From a virus: a stretch of 22,498 nucleotides of DNA. Positions 1-5,012 of this stretch are shown here, one piece after another (within the stretch, counting starts at the first letter, position 1; each line of letters begins with the position of its first letter). The notes under the pieces were generated by a model. The model was not told the DNA's origin. It did not search any database and worked only from the letters and a program-made list of their open reading frames with translations. A program made the position numbers and the translations under genes. Location of the stretch: positions 1 to 22,498 of IMG/VR virus record IMGVR_UViG_3300029266_002388; one strand, 5' to 3'.

Positions 1-105
1 GCCATTTTAACGTTCATACACCTTAATCAAGCAATTACACTTAAGACAGCAGTGACGTTGGCGCTTGCAATAGCAATCGTTGTTATACAAATTATATGGA
101 AATGA
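1..105 (+). CDS. C-terminal end of a membrane protein (5' end outside window)
   Basis: An open frame runs from base 1 to a TGA at 103-105 and encodes 34 residues. It contains a hydrophobic stretch (roughly residues 15-33, including TLALAIAIVVIQIIW) that looks like a terminal transmembrane helix ending in a lysine. The stop overlaps the next start in an ATGA arrangement, the coupling used repeatedly in this window, which supports this being a real gene end. The rest of the gene lies upstream and its function cannot be judged. Confidence 0.5.
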   Translation, partial: AILTFIHLNQAITLKTAVTLALAIAIVVIQIIWK

Positions 106-287
106 TGACTTTTAGTAACGTAGCAACAATGATTAATCCAATGGATGAGCTAGTGATTTTAGGTGAGGAAGCAATGAATGTGTTGGTGAGGACACCTGAT
201 GGGGATGAGGTAATGATGAAGCGTGAACGTATGACAAACTACATGCGTAACGGAAACACATTGATACCCAAACCCAAACAGATTTAA
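102..287 (+). CDS. small hypothetical protein (61 aa)
   Basis: The start at 102 is chosen because it forms a 4-base ATGA overlap with the preceding stop; ATGs at 96 and 105 are also in frame. The product is methionine-rich and mixed in charge, with a DELVILGEEAMNVLVRTPDGDEV core that looks like a small beta-strand fold, a basic MKRERM segment and a short proline/lysine tail. I do not recognise the family. It ends just before a 233-base non-coding stretch with promoter signals, so it is probably the last gene of its operon. Confidence 0.5.
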   Translation: MMTFSNVATMINPMDELVILGEEAMNVLVRTPDGDEVMMKRERMTNYMRNGNTLIPKPKQI

Positions 288-383
288 ATTAGGTCGATTG
301 TATGTGACAAATCGTGGGTGCGGTATGTAATACGAGGTGTGCTGACGCAAAAACCCCACCCCCGGGGCCCCAAGTTTTTTACC

Positions 384-403
384 TCGACAAATATATACTT
401 TTG
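384..403 (+). promoter_or_regulatory. candidate promoter: TCGAC-AAA-TATATAC overlapping TACTTTTG
   Basis: TACTTTTG at 396-403 matches the Bacteroidota -7 consensus TAnnTTTG exactly. A T-rich stretch (375-380) lies at the distance expected for the -33 element. The overlapping 15-mer at 384-398 (TCGACAAATATATAC) resembles elements at 1860-1875 and 3312-3326. It lies in the gap between 287 and 521, upstream of a second promoter at 440-471. A C/G-rich run (about 350-371) sits just upstream but forms no convincing terminator. Confidence 0.4.
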
Positions 404-439
404 TGAACATGCGATTTTCATAAATTTTATGCGCAAAGA

Positions 440-471
440 TGTGGAGAACCAAGGATTTGTTCGTATCTTTA
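440..471 (+). promoter_or_regulatory. host-type promoter, copy 1 (TGTG-N20-TATCTTTA)
   Basis: TGTG at 440-443 and TATCTTTA at 464-471 are separated by 20 nt, resembling the Bacteroidota sigma-A promoter (TTTG, 19-20 nt, TAnnTTTG). The same arrangement with near-identical flanks (gtggag..., ttcgtat.tttacgggg) recurs at 854-885 and 4927-4958. Transcription would begin in or just after the acgggg run, giving a leader of about 40-45 nt for the gene at 521. Confidence 0.6.
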
Positions 472-479
472 CGGGGTAA

Positions 480-495
480 GGTTGCGGTGGCAGCC
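480..495 (+). promoter_or_regulatory. leader hairpin GGTTGC-GGTG-GCAGCC
   Basis: Six base pairs (one G:U) close a four-base loop in the predicted 5' leader of the gene at 521. The same stem, with loop GGCA, occurs at 4967-4982 at the same distance from the third promoter copy. The stem is kept while the loop changes, which favours an RNA function such as transcript stability or translation control. The second copy (892-902) instead has CCGG-TTG-CCGG. Confidence 0.45.
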
Positions 496-520
496 GAGCG
501 TAATTAAAAACCCAATTAAG

Positions 521-850
521 ATGAATAAGAAATGGAATGCTGATTTAGTTGTTGATATGGTTAAGTATGAACTCAATAAAATGGGTTTGAGCCATTTCGA
601 GACTAAACATTTGCTGGATGGTGAGGATGGTAATGAGCCTCACATCATGGTTACCATGGATCCTAATGATCGTCAATTTGGTTATGTTATTGAAGCGCTC
701 GACCGTTACTTTGACATTTCCATGTTTACTGATAGGTTTAAAGCCCGTCAAAATTATTACAAATTGCCTCAAGCCAAGAAGGATGAGTTGTTTGCTCAAC
801 GCATTCACCCGGAGTTGTGGGAGCAAGATTTCTTGAAGACGATCGCATAA
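521..850 (+). CDS. hypothetical protein (109 aa), early/middle-type gene
   Basis: The ATG at 521 is preferred to an in-frame TTG at 482 because the latter falls inside the leader hairpin, and because the 15 bases before 521 (aaaaacccaattaag) match those before the RadA-like gene at 931. The product is soluble and mixed alpha/beta, starting with a helical MNKKWNADLVVDMVKYELNKMG, then a HIMVTMD strand and a C-terminal helix-rich part ending ELWEQDFLKTIA. I do not recognise the family. Its promoter and leader are shared with the RadA-like and DUF932-like genes, so it is probably expressed with them and may serve DNA metabolism or host takeover; that is inference. Confidence 0.75.
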   Translation: MNKKWNADLVVDMVKYELNKMGLSHFETKHLLDGEDGNEPHIMVTMDPNDRQFGYVIEALDRYFDISMFTDRFKARQNYYKLPQAKKDELFAQRIHPELWEQDFLKTIA

Positions 851-853
851 GGA

Positions 854-885
854 TGTGGAGAGTCGAGGATTCGTTCGTATATTTA
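854..885 (+). promoter_or_regulatory. host-type promoter, copy 2 (TGTG-N20-TATATTTA)
   Basis: TGTG at 854-857 and TATATTTA at 878-885 have the same 20-nt spacing as copies 1 and 3 and are followed by the same acgggg. It lies between the stop at 850 and the RadA-like start at 931. The downstream leader carries CCGG-TTG-CCGG (892-902) and then the shared aaaacccaattaaa before the start codon. Confidence 0.6.
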
Positions 886-930
886 CGGGGTCCGGTTGCC
901 GGTGAAACAAAACATTAAAACCCAATTAAA

Positions 931-1674
931 ATGTTGAAAGTTAAAGTTACCAAAATGAACGACTTGAAGTTCAAGAAGGATTTATTTAATCCATTGAAAA
1001 CAGGTCGAAAGATTGATGAATTTTTTAGTGGTGAGCATGGCATCATGCCTGGAACTAACACCGTGATAACAGGTGATCCAGGTGTTGGTAAAACAACAGT
1101 GTTGATGGACATTATTGCCGACCTTAATAACAAGGGTAAGCGTGTTTTGTTTGTGTCGGGTGAGATGAATCAGATTGACATGGTTGGATATGTTAAGCGA
1201 TTCCCGAAGTTTGGTGATTTGCCTATTCTGTTTATGGGTGATTATGCTGATGAGGATCCGCTTGAAGTGCTTGAGATGGCATTTGAGGATGGATATGATG
1301 TGGTGTTGATTGATTCGCTTGCTGAGGTTGCGGTGGGGATTCAGGATTATCATGGTGGCACTTATAAGGGTGCGACGAGTAAGATATTGACGATGCTAGA
1401 AGAGCAGAACATGGGTGAGAATAAGCGTGGTATCAATACCTCAAGCTTACTGATTCAACAGGTGACTAAGAGTGGTGCGTTTGCTGGTTCAAATCGAATT
1501 AAGCACATGACGACTGCGATGGGTCACATTAAGTTTGATGGTGAAGGCGGTCGTTACCTTGCATTTAGCAAGAACCGTCGAGGTGGTAATATGAATAAGT
1601 ATTTCTTCAATTTAAACACCAAGAATCAAGTGAATTGGATGTATGAAGAGCCTGCAAATATGCAAGAGTCATAA
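931..1674 (+). CDS. RadA/Sms-like RecA-fold ATPase (247 aa)
   Basis: This is a RecA-superfamily ATPase closest to the core of bacterial RadA/Sms, a branch-migration factor in homologous recombination. Visible motifs are Walker A GDPGVGKT (residues 48-55), an SGEM motif (76-79), Walker B VVLIDS (124-129), a segment reading LLIQQVTKSGAFAGSNRIKHM (about 173-193) that parallels the RadA 'HVTKEG.IAGPR.LEHM' region, and KNRRGG (214-219) in place of the RadA signature KNRFG. The N-terminal zinc finger and C-terminal Lon-like domain of cellular RadA (about 450 aa) are absent, so it is a minimal ATPase core. A DnaB-type helicase core is the main alternative, but the KNR motif favours RadA. It likely supports phage recombination-dependent replication or repair. 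An in-frame ATG at 955 is possible, but the leader match supports 931. Confidence 0.8.
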   Translation: MLKVKVTKMNDLKFKKDLFNPLKTGRKIDEFFSGEHGIMPGTNTVITGDPGVGKTTVLMDIIADLNNKGKRVLFVSGEMNQIDMVGYVKRFPKFGDLPILFMGDYADEDPLEVLEMAFEDGYDVVLIDSLAEVAVGIQDYHGGTYKGATSKILTMLEEQNMGENKRGINTSSLLIQQVTKSGAFAGSNRIKHMTTAMGHIKFDGEGGRYLAFSKNRRGGNMNKYFFNLNTKNQVNWMYEEPANMQES

Positions 1675-1691
1675 CGTTTTAATTGGGTGAT

Positions 1692-1719
1692 GGGGGTTCG
1701 CATCAACGGATGTGGCCCC
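1692..1719 (+). terminator. hairpin after the RadA-like gene, possible terminator
   Basis: GGGG...CCCC arms enclose an inner stem CGCATC (1699-1704) / GATGTG (1709-1714, one G:U) with loop AACG. It begins 18 nt after the stop at 1674. No T-run follows, so intrinsic termination is uncertain; it could instead protect the 3' end. Confidence 0.35.
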
Positions 1720-1859
1720 TATCTATCCCCAACCATGTGTATGCCGGCGTACGGCGTACGTACTTAGTATAGATCCCACCGGCGGTGATGTCCATATACC
1801 GTGGTTATACCTACCGTATGATGTAGGGTGCTTTATAGATCGAAAATAACTATAGTGGG

Positions 1860-1876
1860 TCGATAAAGTATATACG
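1860..1876 (+). promoter_or_regulatory. TCGATAAAGTATATACG element
   Basis: This sequence closely matches TCGACGAGTATATACG at 3312-3327 and TCGACAAATATATAC at 384-398. The element ends 69 nt before the ATG at 1945, almost the same distance as 3327 to 3397. It may be a promoter or activator site; it does not contain a full Bacteroidota -7 element. Confidence 0.35.
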
Positions 1877-1900
1877 AATATAATCTACTTCCACATACGT

Positions 1901-1937
1901 ATCATTGACAGTTTGTATTAATGAACCTACAAATGAT
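1901..1937 (+). repeat. inverted repeat upstream of 1945 (TTTGTA-N10-TACAAA)
   Basis: TTTGTA (1912-1917) and TACAAA (1928-1933) pair perfectly around a 10-nt loop. ATCAT (1901-1905) and ATGAT (1933-1937) can extend the stem past a bulge. Its position immediately before the next operon fits an operator or an RNA hairpin. Confidence 0.3.
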
Positions 1938-1944
1938 AATATTT

Positions 1945-2004
1945 ATGGAAGACGAAGAATTAGTATGGAGTGATGACGAATGGCATCCTCACGAACAAAT
2001 TTAA
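1945..2004 (+). CDS. possible acidic micro-ORF (19 aa)
   Basis: An ATG preceded by ataatattt opens a 19-codon frame encoding a very acidic, tryptophan-containing peptide (MEDEELVWSDDEWHPHEQI), stopping 11 nt before the zinc-ribbon gene. Its upstream context partly matches the ATATTTATA-ATG motif. It is too short to be sure; it could be a leader peptide or chance. Confidence 0.25.
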   Translation: MEDEELVWSDDEWHPHEQI

Positions 2005-2015
2005 GATAAAATAGA

Positions 2016-2198
2016 ATGCCCCATAAAGCCTTTATCAGACATACTTACATTTATAAATGTAGTGGGTGTAAAGGTGAGTGGAAAATTAACGAAGCCGTGA
2101 ACCTAGACAGATTAAATTGTCCCCATTGTGGAGCAAACGACTACGTTGAATTTGTGTTAGAAGATCAAAGAAAAACCAATAATAACCGATGGGAATGA
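2016..2198 (+). CDS. small zinc-ribbon protein (60 aa)
   Basis: Two CxxC pairs, CSGC (residues 15-18) and CPHC (35-38), are 16 residues apart and typical of a zinc ribbon. Basic and aromatic residues flank them (HTYIYKCSGCKGEWKI). Such small proteins often bind nucleic acid or RNA polymerase, but nothing here fixes the target. The stop overlaps the next start in ATGA at 2195-2198, so the two genes are probably translationally coupled. Confidence 0.7.
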   Translation: MPHKAFIRHTYIYKCSGCKGEWKINEAVNLDRLNCPHCGANDYVEFVLEDQRKTNNNRWE

Positions 2199-2386
2199 AA
2201 GAATTAAACACATTTAGAAAATTCCTCAACGAAAACGAGGATGATGGATACGATAAAGCATCCAAAAAACTATTTGATATGACTTGGGACGAAGTACGCA
2301 GAGAAAACGATCCACGTATGAGACAAGACGTTCATGATGAAGTCCAAAAGGACGATGATAAGAATTACATTGATGATGTCCAATAA
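2195..2386 (+). CDS. small acidic protein with capsid-targeting-like N-terminus (63 aa)
   Basis: The start at 2195 is chosen over 2189 because it gives the 4-base ATGA overlap and an N-terminus (MKELNTFRKFLNENEDD) parallel to that of the next gene (MKELNDFREFLSEDEDE). Both resemble T4 capsid-targeting peptides (MKTYQEFIAEA), which gp21 protease cuts after (I/L)xE; here the candidate site is FLNE at about residues 10-13. The rest is charged and helical, with no recognised domain. It may be an internal head protein carried into the capsid. The N-terminal resemblance is visible; the function is inference. Confidence 0.6.
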   Translation: MKELNTFRKFLNENEDDGYDKASKKLFDMTWDEVRRENDPRMRQDVHDEVQKDDDKNYIDDVQ

Positions 2387-2396
2387 AGCAAATAAA

Positions 2397-2687
2397 ATGA
2401 AAGAATTAAACGATTTTAGAGAATTTTTAAGCGAAGATGAGGATGAAACGCAAGGTGGCATCGACATGGTATTACCCAGAGGTAAAGAAATCGTATTAAA
2501 AGCCGAAGACGACGACTACGAACGAGGATTACTCGTTACACTGTTAGAGGACGGTGGATATGAAGTAAAATATTGGTTTGAGAATCCTTCTAAAGTATAC
2601 CCCGTAGAGGTATTCATCGATGGAGAGTCAATTAAGAAAGACGGGAAAATTGTGAAATTAGGATTTCACCCCGAACTAGAAAAATGA
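2397..2687 (+). CDS. small acidic protein with capsid-targeting-like N-terminus (96 aa)
   Basis: The ATG at 2397 is favoured over in-frame starts from 2334: it lies 10 nt after the previous stop and restores the MKELN.FR.FL.E.ED N-terminus shared with the preceding gene. The first 15 bases of the two genes are identical (ATGAAAGAATTAAAC), pointing to a duplicated N-terminal module. A beta-rich body follows (GKEIVLKAEDDDYERGLLVTLLEDGGYEV), which is unrecognised. The stop overlaps the next start (ATGA, 2684-2687). A processed internal head protein is possible. Confidence 0.65.
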   Translation: MKELNDFREFLSEDEDETQGGIDMVLPRGKEIVLKAEDDDYERGLLVTLLEDGGYEVKYWFENPSKVYPVEVFIDGESIKKDGKIVKLGFHPELEK

Positions 2688-3307
2688 GAAAATTTAGCTT
2701 GCACGAAATATATACGGAGATACGTAAAGATGTTAAACTTATCCCAGAGGTAGGTGAAGGCACATCCAAACCTTTTCCATACAAAGAAACATCCAAAAAC
2801 GAAAGAGGATTCTCATACACAATCGACGGTGAAGTCCGTAACGAAAACGGTGAATTTGTCCTCCAGAAGGTACCAATTAAACTCCAAGGAATAGCACTTA
2901 AACAAACAATCGATCAAGACGACGGTGAGTGGACCGTGGATGGGTACGATGACAATGATGCGTACGGTAAATTCTTAAACGTATCACCCGGAACCACACT
3001 GAAAGGATATGAAGTTATATTTCAACGAAAAACAGCTAGTTTAAGTGGTGAAGGTAGTCAATTTGCTGAAGTTAACGACCGAGTCTTTATGTACCGCTTA
3101 ATGGCTACCATAAAGGAAATACTCCAAGATGAATTTGCTAAATCTAAACCCGACCTCCTTATTTACTCACCTAATAAAAAAGGTAGCGAAGCGGTTGAAA
3201 AAACAGGCCGTCATAAACTGTATAATGCGTTTATTAGTAAAGCGTTTCCAAGCGCTCGCGTATTTGTTGACGACCGTAGTGAAGAAATTATATATAAACT
3301 AAAATAA
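2684..3307 (+). CDS. conserved-looking phage protein of unknown function (207 aa)
   Basis: It starts in an ATGA overlap with the upstream gene. The N-terminus MRKFSLHEIYTEIRKD has the same spacing of hydrophobics and xE as its neighbours. Residues 44-120 appear beta-rich. The C-terminal half (about 130-195) has a helix RVFMYRLMATIKEILQDEF, then KPDLLIYSP, a KLY motif (178-180) and a final strand. From memory, this RVF...KPD...S...KLY pattern recurs in hypothetical proteins of marine T4-like phages, but I know of no assigned function. It is the last gene before an 89-base gap with a regulatory element. Confidence 0.7.
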   Translation: MRKFSLHEIYTEIRKDVKLIPEVGEGTSKPFPYKETSKNERGFSYTIDGEVRNENGEFVLQKVPIKLQGIALKQTIDQDDGEWTVDGYDDNDAYGKFLNVSPGTTLKGYEVIFQRKTASLSGEGSQFAEVNDRVFMYRLMATIKEILQDEFAKSKPDLLIYSPNKKGSEAVEKTGRHKLYNAFISKAFPSARVFVDDRSEEIIYKLK

Positions 3308-3311
3308 ATCG

Positions 3312-3327
3312 TCGACGAGTATATACG
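3312..3327 (+). promoter_or_regulatory. TCGACGAGTATATACG element
   Basis: This is the second strong match to the element at 1860-1876. It lies 70 nt before the start at 3397, against 69 nt for the copy before 1945. A similar core, TATATACGGA, also occurs within the coding region near 2709-2718, so the core alone may not be specific. Confidence 0.35.
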
Positions 3328-3384
3328 GATCTATGGAGATAGAAATACCGCTAAAGAGTCTTTTGAGGCGACCTAAAAATTAAC

Positions 3385-3393
3385 ATATTTATA
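3385..3393 (+). promoter_or_regulatory. ATATTTATA motif, candidate late promoter (copy 1)
   Basis: The nonamer ends 3 nt before the ATG at 3397. Identical nonamers precede the starts at 6462, 9107 and 12539. TATTTATA matches the T4 late -10 box TATAAATA at 6 of 8 positions on this strand and exactly when read on the opposite strand. Confidence 0.45.
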
Positions 3394-3396
3394 AAC

Positions 3397-4497
3397 ATGA
3401 AATTACTCGATATCTTACAAGAAGCTGTTACTGAATATAAAGTTAGCTACATTGTCATAAAAAATAAAAATGTAAGCAAAGGTAGTGCTTCTTACAACGA
3501 CTTAGCTGATGCTTCAAAATTCTTTGATTCACTAACAAAAGACCCCGAGCTTTATAATGCCAAATTAGAAAAAGTTTTGGGTGCTGATTCGAGTAGTGAT
3601 ATGGGAGGAGCTAAATATATGGGAGGTAAAGAAACTATTGTGTATTATTCTCATCCTGCTACTAAAGGTCGTAGTCAAGGAGGTAAAAAATTTGATGAAT
3701 TAACTCCTGCTGAACAGGATATAAGAACTTTTGCTAATTCAAGATTAGATCAACAGGAAAAACTTGGATTTACGGGAGATATTGGATTTTCAATGAATGA
3801 GGAGCGTACAAGTACAATTAGTAAAAAAAGAGCGAGTGCTGAGTTAAAGCAAAAACTTAAGGGTACACGTTCTGATGGAATGGGTAAATATACAGCTACT
3901 ATATTTGGAATGGATGGGGATAAGAGAGTTAAATTGAAAGATATGAACGATCTAAATAAATACTCTAAATTTGAACTAGGAGAATCAGTTAATGAAGATT
4001 TAAGAGGCCTAATGGCACAAGGAGAAAAAATGGCGGCGTTTGCTAATAAGCAAAGTGGATATGAAGGAGGTGTATCATCACCTGTAAGAGGGGTTTTAGC
4101 AGCTATGACAGTAGCGGGTGCACCCAATTTTGATGGAGATGATGAATTAAAAGCTTATTGGACTAGAAAATTAACTAAAGCTATCGAAACTCAAAAAGGT
4201 AAAAAATATATGAGTGGTTTGGATGAATCAGTAAACGAAGGTATAAATAAGGAGGCGCTATATATGCAAATAAGGGATATTATAGATTCTTTAGATAGTG
4301 GTGAGTCAGATGGTATTCCTCTCGACAATGAAACCGAAATGCTACTTCAACAAGAACTTCGTAGATTAAGAAAGATATTTAAATCTATGAAGGAAGGTAA
4401 AAAGAAAGATAAAGGTATTCCTGACGTTAATACTGATTTTTCTATTGGTACTGACTTTGGTGCTAATTTAGAAGAAATCTATAATAGTGTTAAATAA
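3397..4497 (+). CDS. putative processed structural/internal head protein (366 aa)
   Basis: The N-terminus MKLLDILQEAVTEY resembles a capsid-targeting peptide with a gp21-like site (ILQE|A, about residues 6-9). The protein appears modular: a beta/alpha N-terminal part (15-85), a lysine-rich middle with YTATIFGMDGDKRVKLKDMNDL (165-186), then two segments each introduced by ESVNE (residues 196-200 and 277-281), plus SMNE at 132-135. The repeated xNE junctions could be protease sites. The C-terminus is helical and lysine-rich and ends NLEEIYNSVK. No known domain is recognised. It has its own upstream motif and a TAATG overlap with the next gene. Its composition is close to that of the later structural genes. 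Confidence 0.7.
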   Translation: MKLLDILQEAVTEYKVSYIVIKNKNVSKGSASYNDLADASKFFDSLTKDPELYNAKLEKVLGADSSSDMGGAKYMGGKETIVYYSHPATKGRSQGGKKFDELTPAEQDIRTFANSRLDQQEKLGFTGDIGFSMNEERTSTISKKRASAELKQKLKGTRSDGMGKYTATIFGMDGDKRVKLKDMNDLNKYSKFELGESVNEDLRGLMAQGEKMAAFANKQSGYEGGVSSPVRGVLAAMTVAGAPNFDGDDELKAYWTRKLTKAIETQKGKKYMSGLDESVNEGINKEALYMQIRDIIDSLDSGESDGIPLDNETEMLLQQELRRLRKIFKSMKEGKKKDKGIPDVNTDFSIGTDFGANLEEIYNSVK

Positions 4498-4898
4498 TGG
4501 CAATATCCTACACAAGATTACAATTAAGAGATTTTCAAACATCGAATGCTGATTTCAGTGCTCAAGCATATAATTTTACTTTAGTAAATAATAATTCTTC
4601 TACTGCATATTTTGCTATGGAAGGTGGAAGATATTGGGATGGTACTGGGTTTGTTTATAAAACTTTATTTCCTTCTGCCTCTTTATCGGCATTAACTAAT
4701 TGTACTGTAGTAAGTGGATCTACTAACGCGGGTTTTATAATTAACCCTAATGTTACTGCTACTTTTGTTTTTACTCCTACTGCTACTATAGCTAAAGAAC
4801 AAATGCAATTCTCAGCTCCTAATGTAAAGGTATTTAGTTTAGGAGATCCAACAGCTTCCGGTTCATTACTAGGTGTAGATTTAGATATCAAACCTTAA
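4497..4898 (+). CDS. small beta-rich hypothetical protein (133 aa)
   Basis: It starts in a TAATG overlap with the previous stop, so it is probably coupled. The sequence alternates short strands with Thr/Ser/Asn-rich loops (MAISYTRLQLRDFQTSNADF, TATFVFTPTATIAKEQM) and lacks obvious helices, charges or cysteine-rich motifs. This composition fits a virion protein such as a decoration or tail-tip fold, but no family is recognised. It ends before the third host-type promoter, so it closes this operon. Confidence 0.65.
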   Translation: MAISYTRLQLRDFQTSNADFSAQAYNFTLVNNNSSTAYFAMEGGRYWDGTGFVYKTLFPSASLSALTNCTVVSGSTNAGFIINPNVTATFVFTPTATIAKEQMQFSAPNVKVFSLGDPTASGSLLGVDLDIKP

Positions 4899-4902
4899 AA
4901 GG

Positions 4903-4920
4903 CGTCATATTGACGTCATA
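4903..4920 (+). repeat. CGTCATA direct repeat upstream of promoter copy 3
   Basis: CGTCATA occurs at 4903-4909 and 4914-4920, 11 bp apart (about one helical turn), ending 6 nt before the TTTG element at 4927. That is where an activator would bind. No equivalent pair is seen before promoter copies 1 and 2. Confidence 0.35.
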
Positions 4921-4926
4921 CTAAAA

Positions 4927-4958
4927 TTTGGAGTCACAGGAAACTGTTCGTATATTTA
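4927..4958 (+). promoter_or_regulatory. host-type promoter, copy 3 (TTTG-N20-TATATTTA)
   Basis: TTTG at 4927-4930 and TATATTTA at 4951-4958 are again 20 nt apart, followed by cggggtaaggttgcgg, which matches copy 1. This is the best match of the three to the Bacteroidota -33/-7 consensus. The expected leader to the ATG at 5013 is about 45-50 nt. Confidence 0.65.
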
Positions 4959-4966
4959 CGGGGTAA

Positions 4967-4982
4967 GGTTGCGGCAGCAGCC
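4967..4982 (+). promoter_or_regulatory. leader hairpin GGTTGC-GGCA-GCAGCC
   Basis: This stem is identical to the one at 480-495 but has a different loop (GGCA against GGTG), and it sits 8 nt after the -7 element in both cases. It belongs to the predicted leader of the DUF932-like gene. Confidence 0.45.
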
Positions 4983-5012
4983 AGAATTAAATAGAAACCT
5001 AAATAATTAGTT

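Larger units (their letters stand above)
1720..1944 (+). other. non-coding stretch with small repeats and palindromes
   Basis: I see no convincing coding frame. The stretch holds a tandem CGGCGTA repeat (about 1745-1758), the palindrome CACCG-G-CGGTG (1777-1787), two TATACC copies, and TATAG-N11-CTATA near 1833-1853, followed by the TCGA/TATATAC element and an inverted repeat. It is richer in G+C at its 5' end than the flanking late genes. It may contain a small RNA or a regulatory region, but no tRNA cloverleaf could be folded by eye. Confidence 0.35.

Noticed and set aside
350-380. C/G-rich run followed by T-run as an intrinsic terminator
   Set aside because: Only about four base pairs can form (CCCC/GGGG); GGGGCCCC leaves no loop, so it is not convincing.
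159-452. Minus-strand open frame of 97 codons
   Set aside because: Runs through the small gene at 102-287 and the intergenic promoters; composition is cysteine/histidine-rich without a domain pattern, and all other genes are on the + strand.
545-925. Minus-strand open frame of 126 codons
   Set aside because: Antisense shadow of the 109-aa gene, and it would span the second promoter copy.
982-1353. Minus-strand open frame of 123 codons
   Set aside because: Antisense to the RadA-like gene, whose Walker motifs establish the coding strand.
1692-1725. Possible tRNA T-arm (GGTTCGCATC)
   Set aside because: Resembles a T-loop, but no acceptor, D or anticodon arms can be placed around it; the segment folds better as a simple hairpin.
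3750-4127. Minus-strand open frame of 125 codons
   Set aside because: Antisense to the 366-aa gene; no start context and no recognisable pattern.
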